The notes under the pieces are model-generated. The model was not told the DNA's origin. It worked only from the letters and a program-made list of their open reading frames with translations, and did no database searches. Below are positions 1 through 9,179 of a DNA stretch of 64,000 nucleotides, piece by piece. The DNA lies in the NCBI RefSeq assembly GCF_030766725.1, contig NZ_JARQWR010000014.1, positions 1 through 64,000 on the forward strand. Reading direction: 5' to 3'. A program made the position numbers and the translations under genes. The stretch's first letter is position 1; every line of letters starts with the position of its first letter. The stretch is from Flavobacterium aerium (GTDB lineage Bacteria; Bacteroidota; Bacteroidia; Flavobacteriales; Flavobacteriaceae).

Positions 1-70
1 TTTTATCTTTTTTCTAAAAGCTAAATCCCAATCTGACTGCTGTATTTCTGATGAACTTGTGCGCTGTTGC
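1..70 (-). other. Probable rRNA operon leader (partial, runs off left edge)
   Basis: This is the stretch just downstream of a strong leftward promoter. Read on the minus strand it begins near GCACCCGCAACAGCG and contains AAGTTCATC followed by A-rich sequence, which resembles the spacer leaders that precede 16S rRNA in flavobacteria. No open reading frame with a start codon begins in it. The rRNA gene itself would lie outside the window, so this is an inference from promoter strength and leader character; it could also precede a highly expressed protein gene. Confidence 0.4.
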
Positions 71-75
71 GGGTG

Positions 76-105
76 CAAAACTACAACCTTTTTAGACTTA
101 AACAA
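76..105 (-). promoter_or_regulatory. Strong flavobacterial promoter, leftward
   Basis: Minus strand: -33 TTG at 105-103, 19-nt spacer, then a perfect -7 box TAGTTTTG at 83-76 followed by CACCC. Upstream (109-137) three runs of T (A-tracts on the minus strand) recur every 10-13 nt, like a curved UP element. TTG-N19-TAnnTTTG is the established Bacteroidota sigma-70-type consensus. Confidence 0.72.
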
Positions 106-137
106 TACTTTTTTAAAGTTATTTTTAAACTTTTTTA

Positions 138-344
138 TAACAAACTGGTTTACATTAGTTTAAATACAAACAAATATTCTCCTTACAATTGAAAACATGG
201 GAATACTAACCATATCACCCGAAAAACCCATATACCTATACTATTACACTCCTATTATATAGTATTAGACCTGGTCTATAAACAATCCTATTATATATAC
301 AGAATGAATCATTCTACCTATATATATATAGTAAAGGATATGTT
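138..344. other. Intergenic region with two small palindromes
   Basis: No gene is visible. It holds a perfect inverted repeat TAGACC-T-GGTCTA at 266-278 and another, AGAATGA-A-TCATTCT, at 301-315, amid repeated TATATATAG stretches. They might be binding sites or simply low-complexity AT DNA; no T-run follows either, so they are not clear terminators. Confidence 0.3.
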
Positions 345-1019
345 TTACTCTTCTTTTGGTGTTTCTTTATGTGCCTTCCAAGTATTTGAAAGCCGAGTAT
401 AGTCAATTTTTTTAGCTGGATCTTGTTTTACCAAACGGGCATTGTTATAAGCCGTAAGTAAAATCCCCTCTATCTGGTAATCTTCATAAACCTCATAAGG
501 ATTATATTCTGTTTTCAAATTAATATCAAACAGCCTTGCTGTATTATTAGACCAGAATGCTTTCCAACCACTTTTCAAATCTTTTATCAAATCAAAGGTT
601 GAGATTCCTGTTTGGCGTGACATAAGCTTTACTAATATCTGACCGTCCTTACGGGATAGCTTTTTTAGTTGTGGCTCAAATTCATCTGTGATATACTTCT
701 CCACTATTTTAATATATCTTCTTTTATCACGACCTGAAGTCATTTGTACCAAATTCTTATTCAACTCCGTTAATCGTTCAGCTGCTGCTTTGGCAAAAGG
801 ATAAGTTTTAAATACTCTTCTTTGTAAAATCAAAAATTTGACTCTTTCTTGTTCTTCTGGCGTCATCTTCGTATTAGTCACTACTACTTCATTTAATAGT
901 ACAGCGGTATCCTGCTCCATAATCGTATCAGGAATTTCAGATGGAATCTTTTTCACTTCTTGCGCATTCGCAACAATTGAAATTATAAAAAAAAGCAGAA
1001 AGGTCTTGAGTCGACTCAT
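345..1019 (-). CDS. DUF4294 domain protein, exported
   Basis: The protein has 224 residues. I start it at the ATG at 1019-1017, 12 codons inside the longest frame, because MSRLKTFLLFFIISIVANAQ is a clean signal peptide ending in the A-x-A/Q pattern usual in this phylum. The rest is charged and helical (PEEQERVKFLILQRRVFKTY, then LVKLMSRQTGISTFDLIKDL), matching the DUF4294 family found throughout Flavobacteriia. Its function is unknown. It stands alone, transcribed toward the left edge, and the periplasm is the likely location. Confidence 0.82.
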   Translation of the reverse strand: MSRLKTFLLFFIISIVANAQEVKKIPSEIPDTIMEQDTAVLLNEVVVTNTKMTPEEQERVKFLILQRRVFKTYPFAKAAAERLTELNKNLVQMTSGRDKRRYIKIVEKYITDEFEPQLKKLSRKDGQILVKLMSRQTGISTFDLIKDLKSGWKAFWSNNTARLFDINLKTEYNPYEVYEDYQIEGILLTAYNNARLVKQDPAKKIDYTRLSNTWKAHKETPKEE

Positions 1020-1133
1020 TTGATGATTTGTATTTAATATGCCAAAATTATACATTATATAGTAACCTTATAAAAAGACTATCATTATTTTTAGTTGTCC
1101 TTATATATAGGTATACCCTCTATTAAAACAAAA

Positions 1134-1155
1134 ACGCCTAAAATCAATTAGGCGC
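1134..1155 (-). terminator. Terminator of the M16 protease gene
   Basis: Stem CGCCTAA (1135-1141) pairs with TTAGGCG (1148-1154). On the minus strand it is followed by TTTTTGTTTT, so it serves the gene that ends at 1181. Confidence 0.75.
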
Positions 1156-1180
1156 TTTCTTTTATCATTATGATATGGGA

Positions 1181-3919
1181 TTATTTTTTATTAAAATCTC
1201 CTGCATATATAAAGCTGAATTTATCTAAACTAATATATTTTCTAAACGCTGCATTTACCTGTTGTACATTTAATGCTTTTACTTTTGCTTCCAAAGTATC
1301 AAATTCTTCAAGCGGTGTTCCATCATATAATGAGTTATTGATAAAACTGGTCAGAAAACCATCATAACCTAATGCTGTGTTTCTTCCACTTTGCCAACTT
1401 CCTGTTGAAGTTTTTAATTCCTCAGCAGTAAAACCATTTGTTAAAGCTTTATTTAATTCATCTTGGATTGACTCATTCACTTTATCTACCATAGTTGGAT
1501 TAAAAAATGCATACAACCCTAATCTAGATACATCATTATCTCTAGCTACCGTTAAGTAAGATCCCGCACCATAACTAATCCCTTCTTTCTCTCTTAAACG
1601 TGTAGGAATTCTGGAAGTCATAAATCCACCACTCCCTAACATTTCATTTGCCATCATGAAGGCAGGATAATCTGGATCATCACTTTTCATTTTGAAAGTA
1701 GCTATTCCACAAACCGCTGCATTCTCTTTATCTGGTGTTATTACTTTTTCATTAATTTTTGTACTGGCATAGAATCTTGGCATTACTTTTTCATATTTGG
1801 TTTTTGAAGTCCAATTTCCAAAAGTATTTGAGATTACCAAATTAATATCCGTCACATTTAAATCTCCAATAACCGTTCCAATTCCATTATTTGCTCCTAA
1901 ATAACTTTGATAAAAATCAACCAATTGTTTTCTTTTGATTGTATTCAAAGAAGCTAATGCTTCATCAGGTGAAGCTGTATAAAAGATATGGTCTTTTGGA
2001 TAATCTGTTGTTTTTCTAACTACCTGAGTAAACACCACACTTTGCGGATCATTTTTACTCGATTCAATTGTTGTTTTTTGTTCCGTAATTGCTTTCGTTA
2101 ATTCATTTTCCGGGAAAGTTGAATCCGTTAGTAATTGTTTTAACAAATCAAATGTTGGCTGTAGGTATTCTTGGTACGTTGTAACATTCACATATAATGA
2201 TTGTCCACTAAATCCAAAATTGATATTAGTCTTCATTTGATCTAATTTATCCTGAATTTGTTCTTTCGTCATTGTTTTTGTTCCTGCTTTCAACATTGCA
2301 GCCATCATAGTCGCAATATCTGACTTACCCGATAAAGCTGATAAATTGGCTACTGGAAATCTAAATGATGCAATAACTTTTTTTCCTTTGACTGGTTTTT
2401 TAAGTATTGCAAATTTAAATCCATTCCCAAGTGTGTTCTCTGTTAGGTTTTTCTTGATGTTTGGAATGCTTGCTTCAAAAGTAGCTGTTTCAACTTCCTC
2501 TTTCTTCCCTTTATAATCTTGCGTTAATTTAGCAATTTCTGCATCTGAAATTTCAGCTGATTTTACACGCTCTTGATCTTTTTCTGGAATAAATACACCA
2601 AGTGTTCTATTGTTTGGCATAAAATATTTCTTCGCTACTCTATTGATATCTTCAAGGCTTAGTTTTTCAATTGCATCTCTATACAAGAAAAACAAACGAT
2701 AATCACCGGATCCAATAATCTCTGTCAATGCTATTGATAATCCAATTGTATTATTTTTTGTTGCATCAATTGATTTTAAGATTTTAGATTTTGCTCTTAA
2801 TACATCTTGATCTGTATATTTACGAGTACCTATTTTATCTAATTCACTTAAGAATATCTTTTTTGCTTCGTCCAAATTTTTATCTTTTGGTACATTCACA
2901 TTAAAATAGATATAACTTGCATCTCGAACTTGGGGTTGATAAGCATACAATCCTGACGCTTTTTGTGTTTCTACCAATGCTTTGTAAAGGTATCCTGATG
3001 GATCTGATGTTAAGATTTCTGATAATGCATCAATTACAGGATAGTCTTTATCGGCATACGATGCTGTATGATATGCTGCTCCTATGATTTGTAGATCACC
3101 ACTACGTTTCAATTCTACGAAACGTTCTCCATCTTGCGCAGGTTCTACTGTATATGTTTTTTCTAATATTCTTTTTGGTTTTGGAATTTTAGAAAAATAC
3201 TTTCCAATATATTCTAAGGCTTTCTTTTCCTCAAATTTTCCTCCAATAACTAAAGTAGCATTGTCTGGTTGGTAATATTTCTCATAAAATACACGAAGTC
3301 TATCTGCTTTAACACGTTCAATATCTTCTTTTGAACCAATAGTACTGTGTCCGTAATTGTGCCATAAGTAGGCTGTAGAAACAATTCTTTCCATCAACAC
3401 ACTTTCTGGACTATTTTCACCAATTTCAAATTCATTGCGCACTACAGAAAATTCTTTATCTAAATCGGACTGTAATATTGTTGAATGAATCATTCTATCG
3501 GCTTCCATTTCCAAACTCCATCTTAGATTTTCATCTGATGAAGGAAATATTTCATAATAGTTTGTACGGTCTAACCAAGTAGTTCCATTTGCATTTCCTC
3601 CTTTATCGGAAAGCATTTTCTTAATGTCACCTAAGTTTTTTGTGCTTTTAAATAACATATGCTCTAAAAGGTGCGCCATTCCGCTTTCTCCATAGCCTTC
3701 ATGTCTTGACCCAACATGATATACGATATTAACAATCATATTGCTTTGACTTGCATCTGGTATTAATAGCACTTTTAAACCATTATTTAATGCATATTCC
3801 TTTACTCCTTCCACAGCAGTAATATATTTTGGGATTTCCGCATTCGAACTTTTCTTTTTTTGAGCTTGTGTCATTAGTCCAAATGAAAGAAAAACAATAG
3901 ACAGTATTACTTTCTTCAT
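1181..3919 (-). CDS. M16 (pitrilysin/insulinase) family zinc protease
   Basis: This 912-residue protein is a full double-length M16 protease. Residues 1-20 form a signal peptide (MKKVILSIVFLSFGLMTQAQ), so it acts in the periplasm or outer membrane. The inverted zinc motif HLLEH is at 83-87, with the third ligand expected in the RNEFE segment near 163. Two N-terminal-half M16 domains are followed by a C-terminal pair without the HxxEH motif, containing the usual GxxSYG-like stretch EKEGISYGAGSY. It probably degrades peptides. The gene is monocistronic, with its own promoter and a terminator. Confidence 0.9.
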   Translation of the reverse strand: MKKVILSIVFLSFGLMTQAQKKKSSNAEIPKYITAVEGVKEYALNNGLKVLLIPDASQSNMIVNIVYHVGSRHEGYGESGMAHLLEHMLFKSTKNLGDIKKMLSDKGGNANGTTWLDRTNYYEIFPSSDENLRWSLEMEADRMIHSTILQSDLDKEFSVVRNEFEIGENSPESVLMERIVSTAYLWHNYGHSTIGSKEDIERVKADRLRVFYEKYYQPDNATLVIGGKFEEKKALEYIGKYFSKIPKPKRILEKTYTVEPAQDGERFVELKRSGDLQIIGAAYHTASYADKDYPVIDALSEILTSDPSGYLYKALVETQKASGLYAYQPQVRDASYIYFNVNVPKDKNLDEAKKIFLSELDKIGTRKYTDQDVLRAKSKILKSIDATKNNTIGLSIALTEIIGSGDYRLFFLYRDAIEKLSLEDINRVAKKYFMPNNRTLGVFIPEKDQERVKSAEISDAEIAKLTQDYKGKKEEVETATFEASIPNIKKNLTENTLGNGFKFAILKKPVKGKKVIASFRFPVANLSALSGKSDIATMMAAMLKAGTKTMTKEQIQDKLDQMKTNINFGFSGQSLYVNVTTYQEYLQPTFDLLKQLLTDSTFPENELTKAITEQKTTIESSKNDPQSVVFTQVVRKTTDYPKDHIFYTASPDEALASLNTIKRKQLVDFYQSYLGANNGIGTVIGDLNVTDINLVISNTFGNWTSKTKYEKVMPRFYASTKINEKVITPDKENAAVCGIATFKMKSDDPDYPAFMMANEMLGSGGFMTSRIPTRLREKEGISYGAGSYLTVARDNDVSRLGLYAFFNPTMVDKVNESIQDELNKALTNGFTAEELKTSTGSWQSGRNTALGYDGFLTSFINNSLYDGTPLEEFDTLEAKVKALNVQQVNAAFRKYISLDKFSFIYAGDFNKK

Positions 3920-3947
3920 AAAAATATATGTTTGTAAAATTTTAAAC

Positions 3948-3979
3948 TAAAGATATATTATATTCCCTATGAAAAGCAA
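3948..3979 (-). promoter_or_regulatory. Candidate promoter of the M16 gene
   Basis: Minus strand: TTG at 3979-3977, 21-nt spacer, TATCTTTA at 3955-3948 (one mismatch to TAnnTTTG), about 28 nt before the start codon. Confidence 0.5.
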
Positions 3980-4115
3980 TATTTTAAGACTCAAAATTCA
4001 AAAAAACTATTAATTTCCCTCACATTTAACTAAAATATTTCTTTTATGAAAGATAGTTTTGATTCCCTATCCAATTATTCTTGCAAATTTATATTTTAGC
4101 AAAAAAAACTACGCT

Positions 4116-5204
4116 ATGAGTACAAAATCTATTTTAAAAGAATCATCTCTCGATTTCTTAGAACAATATTTAAATAATGCTTCGCCAACGGGTTATGAAG
4201 CGGCAGGACAGAAATTATGGATGGAGTATTTGAAACCTTACGTTGATACTTTTATTACAGATACCTATGGAACGGCTGTAGGCGTTATTAATCCTGAAGC
4301 AAAATATAAAGTTGTGATAGAAGGGCATGCTGATGAAATTTCATGGTATGTAAATTATATTACAGATAATGGTTTAATCTATGTTATTCGTAATGGAGGC
4401 TCAGATCATCAGATTGCTCCATCCAAACGAGTTAATATTCATACAAAAAATGGCATTGTAAAAGGAGTCTTTGGATGGCCAGCTATTCATACTCGTAATC
4501 GCAGCAAAGAAGAAAATCCAAAAATTGATAATTTATTTATTGATATTGGTTGCGAGACAAAAGATGAAGTAGAAAAATTAGGTGTACATGTAGGTTGTGT
4601 TATTACATATCCTGATGAATTTACCATCTTAAATGGAAATAAATTTGTTTGTCGTGCAATTGATAATCGTATGGGAGGTTTTATGATTGCTGAAGTTGCA
4701 CGTTTATTACATGAGAACAAGAAAAAATTACCTTTTGGTTTATACATTACAAACTCTGTCCAAGAAGAAGTAGGTTTGCGTGGTGCAGAAATGATTACAA
4801 AAACGATTAAACCAAATGTCGCTATTGTAACTGATGTATGTCATGATACTACAACTCCAATGATTGAGAAAAGAATTGAAGGAGAAACACAAATTGGTAA
4901 AGGTCCAGTTATAACATATGCTCCGGCAGTACAAAATAATTTAAGAGAATTGATTATCAATACAGCTGAAACAAATAAAATTCCGTTCCAACGTTTAGCT
5001 TCTTCCAGAATTACAGGAACTGACACGGATGCATTTGCTTACAGTAATGGTGGTGTAGCTTCGGCTTTAATTTCGTTACCTTTACGTTATATGCATACTA
5101 CAGTGGAAATGGTACACCGCGAGGATGTTGAAAATGTGATTCAATTGATTTACGAAACATTATTAAAAATCGAAAACGAAGAAACGTTTTCTTATTTCAA
5201 ATAA
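4116..5204 (+). CDS. M42 family metallopeptidase (aminopeptidase)
   Basis: The product is a 362-residue cytoplasmic co-catalytic metalloaminopeptidase. I start it at ATG 4116 (MSTKSILKES), since the 19 codons before it resemble promoter DNA (TATATTTTAG at 4091-4100) and not a conserved N-terminus. M42 metal ligands and catalytic residues are in place: H71 in EGHADEISW, D183 in DNRMGG, the E217-E218 pair in EEVGLRGAE, D240 in TDVCHD, and a C-terminal histidine in the HTTVEMVHREDV segment. The family forms large tetrahedral or barrel oligomers that trim peptides. No signal peptide is present. Confidence 0.88.
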   Translation: MSTKSILKESSLDFLEQYLNNASPTGYEAAGQKLWMEYLKPYVDTFITDTYGTAVGVINPEAKYKVVIEGHADEISWYVNYITDNGLIYVIRNGGSDHQIAPSKRVNIHTKNGIVKGVFGWPAIHTRNRSKEENPKIDNLFIDIGCETKDEVEKLGVHVGCVITYPDEFTILNGNKFVCRAIDNRMGGFMIAEVARLLHENKKKLPFGLYITNSVQEEVGLRGAEMITKTIKPNVAIVTDVCHDTTTPMIEKRIEGETQIGKGPVITYAPAVQNNLRELIINTAETNKIPFQRLASSRITGTDTDAFAYSNGGVASALISLPLRYMHTTVEMVHREDVENVIQLIYETLLKIENEETFSYFK

Positions 5205-5221
5205 TCTATTTCTATAAAAAC

Positions 5222-5250
5222 AAAAAAAGCTGTCAATCGACAGCTTTTTT
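5222..5250. terminator. Bidirectional terminator
   Basis: AAAAAAGCTGTC-AATC-GACAGCTTTTTT between the convergent M42 and ankyrin genes; A/T runs on both sides make it usable in both directions. Confidence 0.85.
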
Positions 5251-5273
5251 CATTCTAATTCATAATGTAGTTA

Positions 5274-5654
5274 TTATGATAATTCTTTCAAGTAAGCCGC
5301 AGCATCTTTAGCATTATATTTTTCTGCATGTCTTAAAGCTGTTAAACCTTTATCGTCTTTTGCTTTAACATTAGCTCCTTTATCAATAAGGTATTTTATC
5401 ATTTCTACATTGTTGTAACGTACTGCAATCATTAATGGTGTTAATCCATTTGATTTCTCATTAACGTCTGCACCGTATTCTACAAATTTTTTCACAACTT
5501 CCATATCTCCTTTACTAATTGCTACACAAAGTGGTGTAGCTGATACATAAGTTGATACTTTTTCAAATGTTGTAGATGAGTTCACATTTGAAGCTACTGC
5601 AACATTACTAAATGCTACTAAAGCTAAACCTAAATAAATGATCGTTTTTTTCAT
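5274..5654 (-). CDS. Exported ankyrin-repeat protein
   Basis: This small protein of 126 residues has a signal peptide (MKKTIIYLGLALVAFSNVAVA) and about three ankyrin repeats: TPLCVAISKGDMEVVKKFVE, then GLTPLMIAVRYNNVEMIKYL, then GLTALRHAEKYNAKDAAAYL. Ankyrin repeats bind proteins; no enzymatic domain is present. Short periplasmic ankyrin proteins are common in Bacteroidota and some accompany catalases, but no catalase lies nearby here. The precise role is unknown. Confidence 0.85.
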   Translation of the reverse strand: MKKTIIYLGLALVAFSNVAVASNVNSSTTFEKVSTYVSATPLCVAISKGDMEVVKKFVEYGADVNEKSNGLTPLMIAVRYNNVEMIKYLIDKGANVKAKDDKGLTALRHAEKYNAKDAAAYLKELS

Positions 5655-6004
5655 GATTGATTGATTTTAATTGTTTGATGATACTTAATAGACGTCGATG
5701 CAATTCATTTGTTACAGTCTTTTTTTATTTTGTGATTTTTTTAACATATTCAATTAAATATAAATCGCTGTTAACAAAAAAGTTACATTAAAAACACACA
5801 AAAACATTTACTTCATTAATTATTCGAAATAAATTACAAAACACTTATCTGAAGTAGTTCTTTCCATAAAAACTAGGCCAAAAAAACTATTTATAGACTG
5901 TAAATTCTATGATTTACTTTACAAATTTAGACACCCAAAATTAGGAATACAACCGATAAATAGGCGCTTATTTTTATTGTATAATTGTTATCTAATTGTA
6001 ATAA
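5655..6004. other. Intergenic region upstream of the ankyrin gene
   Basis: This AT-rich stretch of about 350 bp contains no convincing gene. It must carry the promoter of the ankyrin gene, but I see no perfect TAnnTTTG box on the minus strand close to it. Confidence 0.4.
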
Positions 6005-6005
6005 A

Positions 6006-6035
6006 AAAACCTCCTTGCTATCGCAAGGAGGTTTT
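6006..6035 (-). terminator. Terminator of purC
   Basis: Perfect 13-bp stem AAAACCTCCTTGC (6006-6018), loop TATC, and GCAAGGAGGTTTT (6023-6035). On the minus strand it ends in a T-run, placed 28 nt after purC. Confidence 0.88.
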
Positions 6036-6062
6036 ATATTCTTATTGAAAAATTACTTCTTC

Positions 6063-7013
6063 TTATTTATTTAAAAAAGCTAATACATTTTTTTCAATAC
6101 GCTCTTCTAGATTCGATAAATCTGCTTTCACAAATTTTTCTCCTAATATGTTTTCATATAGTTCAATATAACGATCGGAAACGGTTGTAATATATTCATC
6201 TGTCATTTCTGGAATCTGTTGTCCTTCTTTTCCTTGAAAACCATTTGCAATTAACCATTGTCTTACAAATTCTTTTGACAATTGTTTTTGAGCTTCATTT
6301 TTATCTTGTCTATCTTGGTATCCATCAGCATAGAAGTAACGTGAAGAATCTGGTGTATGAATTTCATCAATTAAAACAATCTTTCCTTCTTTTGTTTTCC
6401 CGAACTCATATTTAGTATCTACTAAAATTAAACCGCGACTTGCTGCAATTTCAGTACCTCTTTGAAATAAGGCTCTAGTATATTTTTCTAGGACGATATA
6501 ATCTTCTTCTGATACAATTTCTTTTTTCAAAATATCTTCACGTGAAATATCCTCATCGTGTTCTCCATTATCTGCTTTAGTTGATGGCGTAATAATTGGT
6601 TCTGGAAATTTATCGTTTTCTTTTAATCCTTCTGGCATTTCAACACCGCATAGTATTCTTTTCCCTAAAGCATATTCACGGGCTGCATGACCTGATAAAT
6701 ATCCTCGGATTACCATTTCTACTTTGAATGGTGTACACAAATGTCCAACAGCTACACTTGGGTCTGGTGTTGCAATTAACCAGTTTGGAACAATATCTGC
6801 CGTTAAATGCATGAATTTTGTTGCAATCTGATTTAGGATTTGCCCTTTGTAAGGAATTCCTTTAGGCAAAACGACATCAAATGCCGAAAGTCGATCTGTA
6901 GCTACCATGACTAAAATATCATCATTGATATTGTAAACTTCTCTTACTTTACCTCGGTAAACCGATTTTTGATTTGGAAAATTGAAATGGGTTGTAGTTA
7001 GTGTGTTGCTCAT
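6063..7013 (-). CDS. purC: SAICAR synthase (phosphoribosylaminoimidazole-succinocarboxamide synthase)
   Basis: PurC ligates aspartate to CAIR in step 8 of IMP synthesis (EC 6.3.2.6), in the cytoplasm. The 316-residue length matches the long, yeast-like class and not the roughly 240-residue E. coli class. Signature stretches are YRGKVREVYNINDD near the start, DRLSAFDVVLPKGIPYKG, VIRGYLSGHA, and LILVDTKYEFGK followed by IDEIHTPDSSRY. The gene is transcribed alone from a recognisable promoter; no other pur gene is adjacent. Confidence 0.95.
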   Translation of the reverse strand: MSNTLTTTHFNFPNQKSVYRGKVREVYNINDDILVMVATDRLSAFDVVLPKGIPYKGQILNQIATKFMHLTADIVPNWLIATPDPSVAVGHLCTPFKVEMVIRGYLSGHAAREYALGKRILCGVEMPEGLKENDKFPEPIITPSTKADNGEHDEDISREDILKKEIVSEEDYIVLEKYTRALFQRGTEIAASRGLILVDTKYEFGKTKEGKIVLIDEIHTPDSSRYFYADGYQDRQDKNEAQKQLSKEFVRQWLIANGFQGKEGQQIPEMTDEYITTVSDRYIELYENILGEKFVKADLSNLEERIEKNVLAFLNK

Positions 7014-7081
7014 TGTTGTTTTAAAATTGCGTTATACAAAAAACTTTTTGTGTAACCTTTTAGTGTTGTTGTTTATGGGCG

Positions 7082-7111
7082 CAAATTTAATTAAAAAAGG
7101 GAATAAATCAA
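7082..7111 (-). promoter_or_regulatory. purC promoter
   Basis: Minus strand TTG at 7111-7109, 19-nt spacer, perfect -7 TAAATTTG at 7089-7082, about 70 nt before the purC start. The -33 element lies inside the phoH terminator hairpin. Confidence 0.7.
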
Positions 7112-7124
7112 TTTATTCCCTTTT
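7093..7124 (-). terminator. Terminator of phoH
   Basis: AAAAGGGAATAAAT (7095-7108) pairs with ATTTATTCCCTTTT (7111-7124). On the minus strand the stem runs into TTTTTT. Confidence 0.8.
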
Positions 7125-7148
7125 CCTTTTTTATGTACAAAAACCAAA

Positions 7149-8099
7149 TTAATCGTGGTTCTCAATTTGCTTATAAGCATCAATGATTTTCTTAACCAAT
7201 CGGTGTCTAACAATGTCTTTATCATCCAGATAAATAATCCCAACGCCATCAATATCTTTCAAGACTAGCAAAGCTTCTTTTAATCCTGAAATTGTTCTGC
7301 GCGGTAAATCTACTTGTCCAGGATCTCCTGTAATCATGAATTTTGCGTTTTTTCCCATACGAGTTAAAAACATTTTCATTTGTGAGTGTGTTGTATTCTG
7401 TGCCTCATCCAGAATTACAAAGGCATTATCCAAGGTTCGACCACGCATGAAAGCTAATGGAGCAATTTGAATGATTCCTTTTAATAAATAATCCTCTAAT
7501 TTTTCATGGGGTAGCATATCGCGCAAAGCGTCATATAATGGCTGCATATACGGATCTAGTTTTTCCTTCATATCACCCGGTAGGAAACCTAGATTTTCGC
7601 CGGCTTCAACTGCTGGACGCGTTAAAATAATACGCTTGACTTGTTTTTCCTTCAAAGCTTTTACGGCCAGTGCCACACCCGTATAGGTTTTTCCCGTTCC
7701 CGCAGGACCGACGGCAAAAACCATATCGTTTTTTGACATTGTATCGACCAATAATTGCTGGTTTGGAGTCATAGCCTTAATCAGCTTACCTCCTACACCA
7801 TGTACCAAAATTTTATCGTGTGAATCAGCTTTTTGATCATCATGAGAATCGCCTTGGATGACACGTTCAATTACATTCTCATCGATATTATTATAACGAG
7901 AAAAATGCAACATAAGCCGTTGAAATCTCTTTTCGAATTCATCCAGAACTTCGCTCTCCCCATACGCTTTCAAAATAGTGCCACGGGCAACAATTTTCAA
8001 TTTTGGATACATTTGTTTTATTATCTCAAGATGAGTGTCTTGAGCACCCCAAAAATCTTTTGGTGTGATGTCTATGAGCTCAATAGTTCTTTCGTTCAA
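7149..8099 (-). CDS. phoH: PhoH family ATPase
   Basis: The 316-residue cytoplasmic protein has a KH-like N-terminal part (LKIVARGTILKAYGESE) and a RecA/helicase-type ATPase. Walker A is GPAGTGKT at 131-138 and Walker B is FVILDEAQNTT near 228, followed by MITGDPGQVDLPRR, the PhoH signature. Family members are linked to RNA metabolism and ribosome-associated YbeZ activity. The start codon is TTG at 8099-8097: the frame has a TGA two codons upstream and no ATG before the conserved NERTIELIDITPKDF segment. Confidence 0.9.
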   Translation of the reverse strand: MNERTIELIDITPKDFWGAQDTHLEIIKQMYPKLKIVARGTILKAYGESEVLDEFEKRFQRLMLHFSRYNNIDENVIERVIQGDSHDDQKADSHDKILVHGVGGKLIKAMTPNQQLLVDTMSKNDMVFAVGPAGTGKTYTGVALAVKALKEKQVKRIILTRPAVEAGENLGFLPGDMKEKLDPYMQPLYDALRDMLPHEKLEDYLLKGIIQIAPLAFMRGRTLDNAFVILDEAQNTTHSQMKMFLTRMGKNAKFMITGDPGQVDLPRRTISGLKEALLVLKDIDGVGIIYLDDKDIVRHRLVKKIIDAYKQIENHD

Positions 8100-8141
8100 A
8101 AGCAGTCAGATTTAATTAAAAAATATTAGCTTTATAATTAT

Positions 8142-8149
8142 TAGCTTTG
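8142..8149 (+). promoter_or_regulatory. -7 box of the SAM hydroxide adenosyltransferase gene
   Basis: Perfect TAnnTTTG (TAGCTTTG) 57 nt before the start at 8207; no TTG was found at the usual distance. Confidence 0.45.
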
Positions 8150-8206
8150 CAAAACAAACTTACTAAATTTTTGAAGTAAGTGGGTCCAATACTTATAAAC
8201 AATTTT

Positions 8207-9034
8207 ATGTCAATAATTACCCTTACTACCGATTTTGGATTAAAAGACCACTTTGTGGGTGCTTTGAAAGGGAAAATATTATCTGAATTTCCAACTGCCT
8301 CAATCGTTGATATTTCACACGAAATAGGTTTATTTAATACAACTGAAACAGCCTATATAATTAGTGCTTCTTATGCCAGTTTCCCTAAAGGAACTGTTCA
8401 TTTAATTGGCGTAGATGCTGAGTTGAACAATGAAACACAGCATTTAGCTATGCAATGGAACGATCAGTACTTCATTTGTGCGGACAATGGTATATTGAGC
8501 ATGCTGACATCGAAAATTATTCCTCAAAAAATCGTAACGATTAATATCCATGATCGATTGCCTTCGGGCTCGACAGATATGGATGTATTTGTAACCGTAG
8601 CTTGTCATATTGCCAAAGGTGGATCACTGAATGTAATAGGCAAAGAGATTACTCAAATCAAAGAAGTAACGGAATTACAGGCTGTTGCCAATGATGCTGG
8701 AAATTCATTAAAAGGCTACATTACCTACATCGATCATTTTGGAAACGTAGTGAGTAATATTTCTAAAAAATTATTCCTGGAAGTTAGTAAAGGTCGGGAA
8801 TATGAAGTAGTATTTAAAGGGTATCGTTTAAAAACGATATTGCCTAATTATTCTTCTATCGCTATTTCTACCAAGTATCCATTAAAAAATTATGAAGGAG
8901 AAAAATTAGCTATTTTTAACGAAGCTGGTTTTCTGGAAATTGCTATTTTCAAGAGCAATCCGCCTTATATTGGTAGTGCTTCTAGCCTACTTGGTTTGTA
9001 TTATCGAGATTTGATTACGATTAATTTTAAATAA
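8207..9034 (+). CDS. SAM hydroxide adenosyltransferase (DUF62)
   Basis: This 275-residue enzyme of the fluorinase/chlorinase-like superfamily most likely hydrolyses S-adenosylmethionine to adenosine and methionine using a bound hydroxide. I begin at ATG 8207 because the family always opens with an I-x-L-x-TDFG stretch, here MSIITLTTDFGLKDHFVG. Other family motifs are IVDISHEI, LIGVDAE, CADNGILS and IDHFGNVVSNI. It diverges from phoH. The halogenase-specific insert loop is not evident, so halogenation is unlikely. Confidence 0.88.
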   Translation: MSIITLTTDFGLKDHFVGALKGKILSEFPTASIVDISHEIGLFNTTETAYIISASYASFPKGTVHLIGVDAELNNETQHLAMQWNDQYFICADNGILSMLTSKIIPQKIVTINIHDRLPSGSTDMDVFVTVACHIAKGGSLNVIGKEITQIKEVTELQAVANDAGNSLKGYITYIDHFGNVVSNISKKLFLEVSKGREYEVVFKGYRLKTILPNYSSIAISTKYPLKNYEGEKLAIFNEAGFLEIAIFKSNPPYIGSASSLLGLYYRDLITINFK

Positions 9035-9179
9035 TACTACATTCATTTTTAATCTTTTTAAGGTTAGCGAATAGAATCATAATAAAATACCAAACAAAGA
9101 TTGCGTTTAAACTAAAAATATTGGAAAAAAAAATAGATATTCGCATCTCCAAACCAAATACCAAAAATAGTACAGCATT

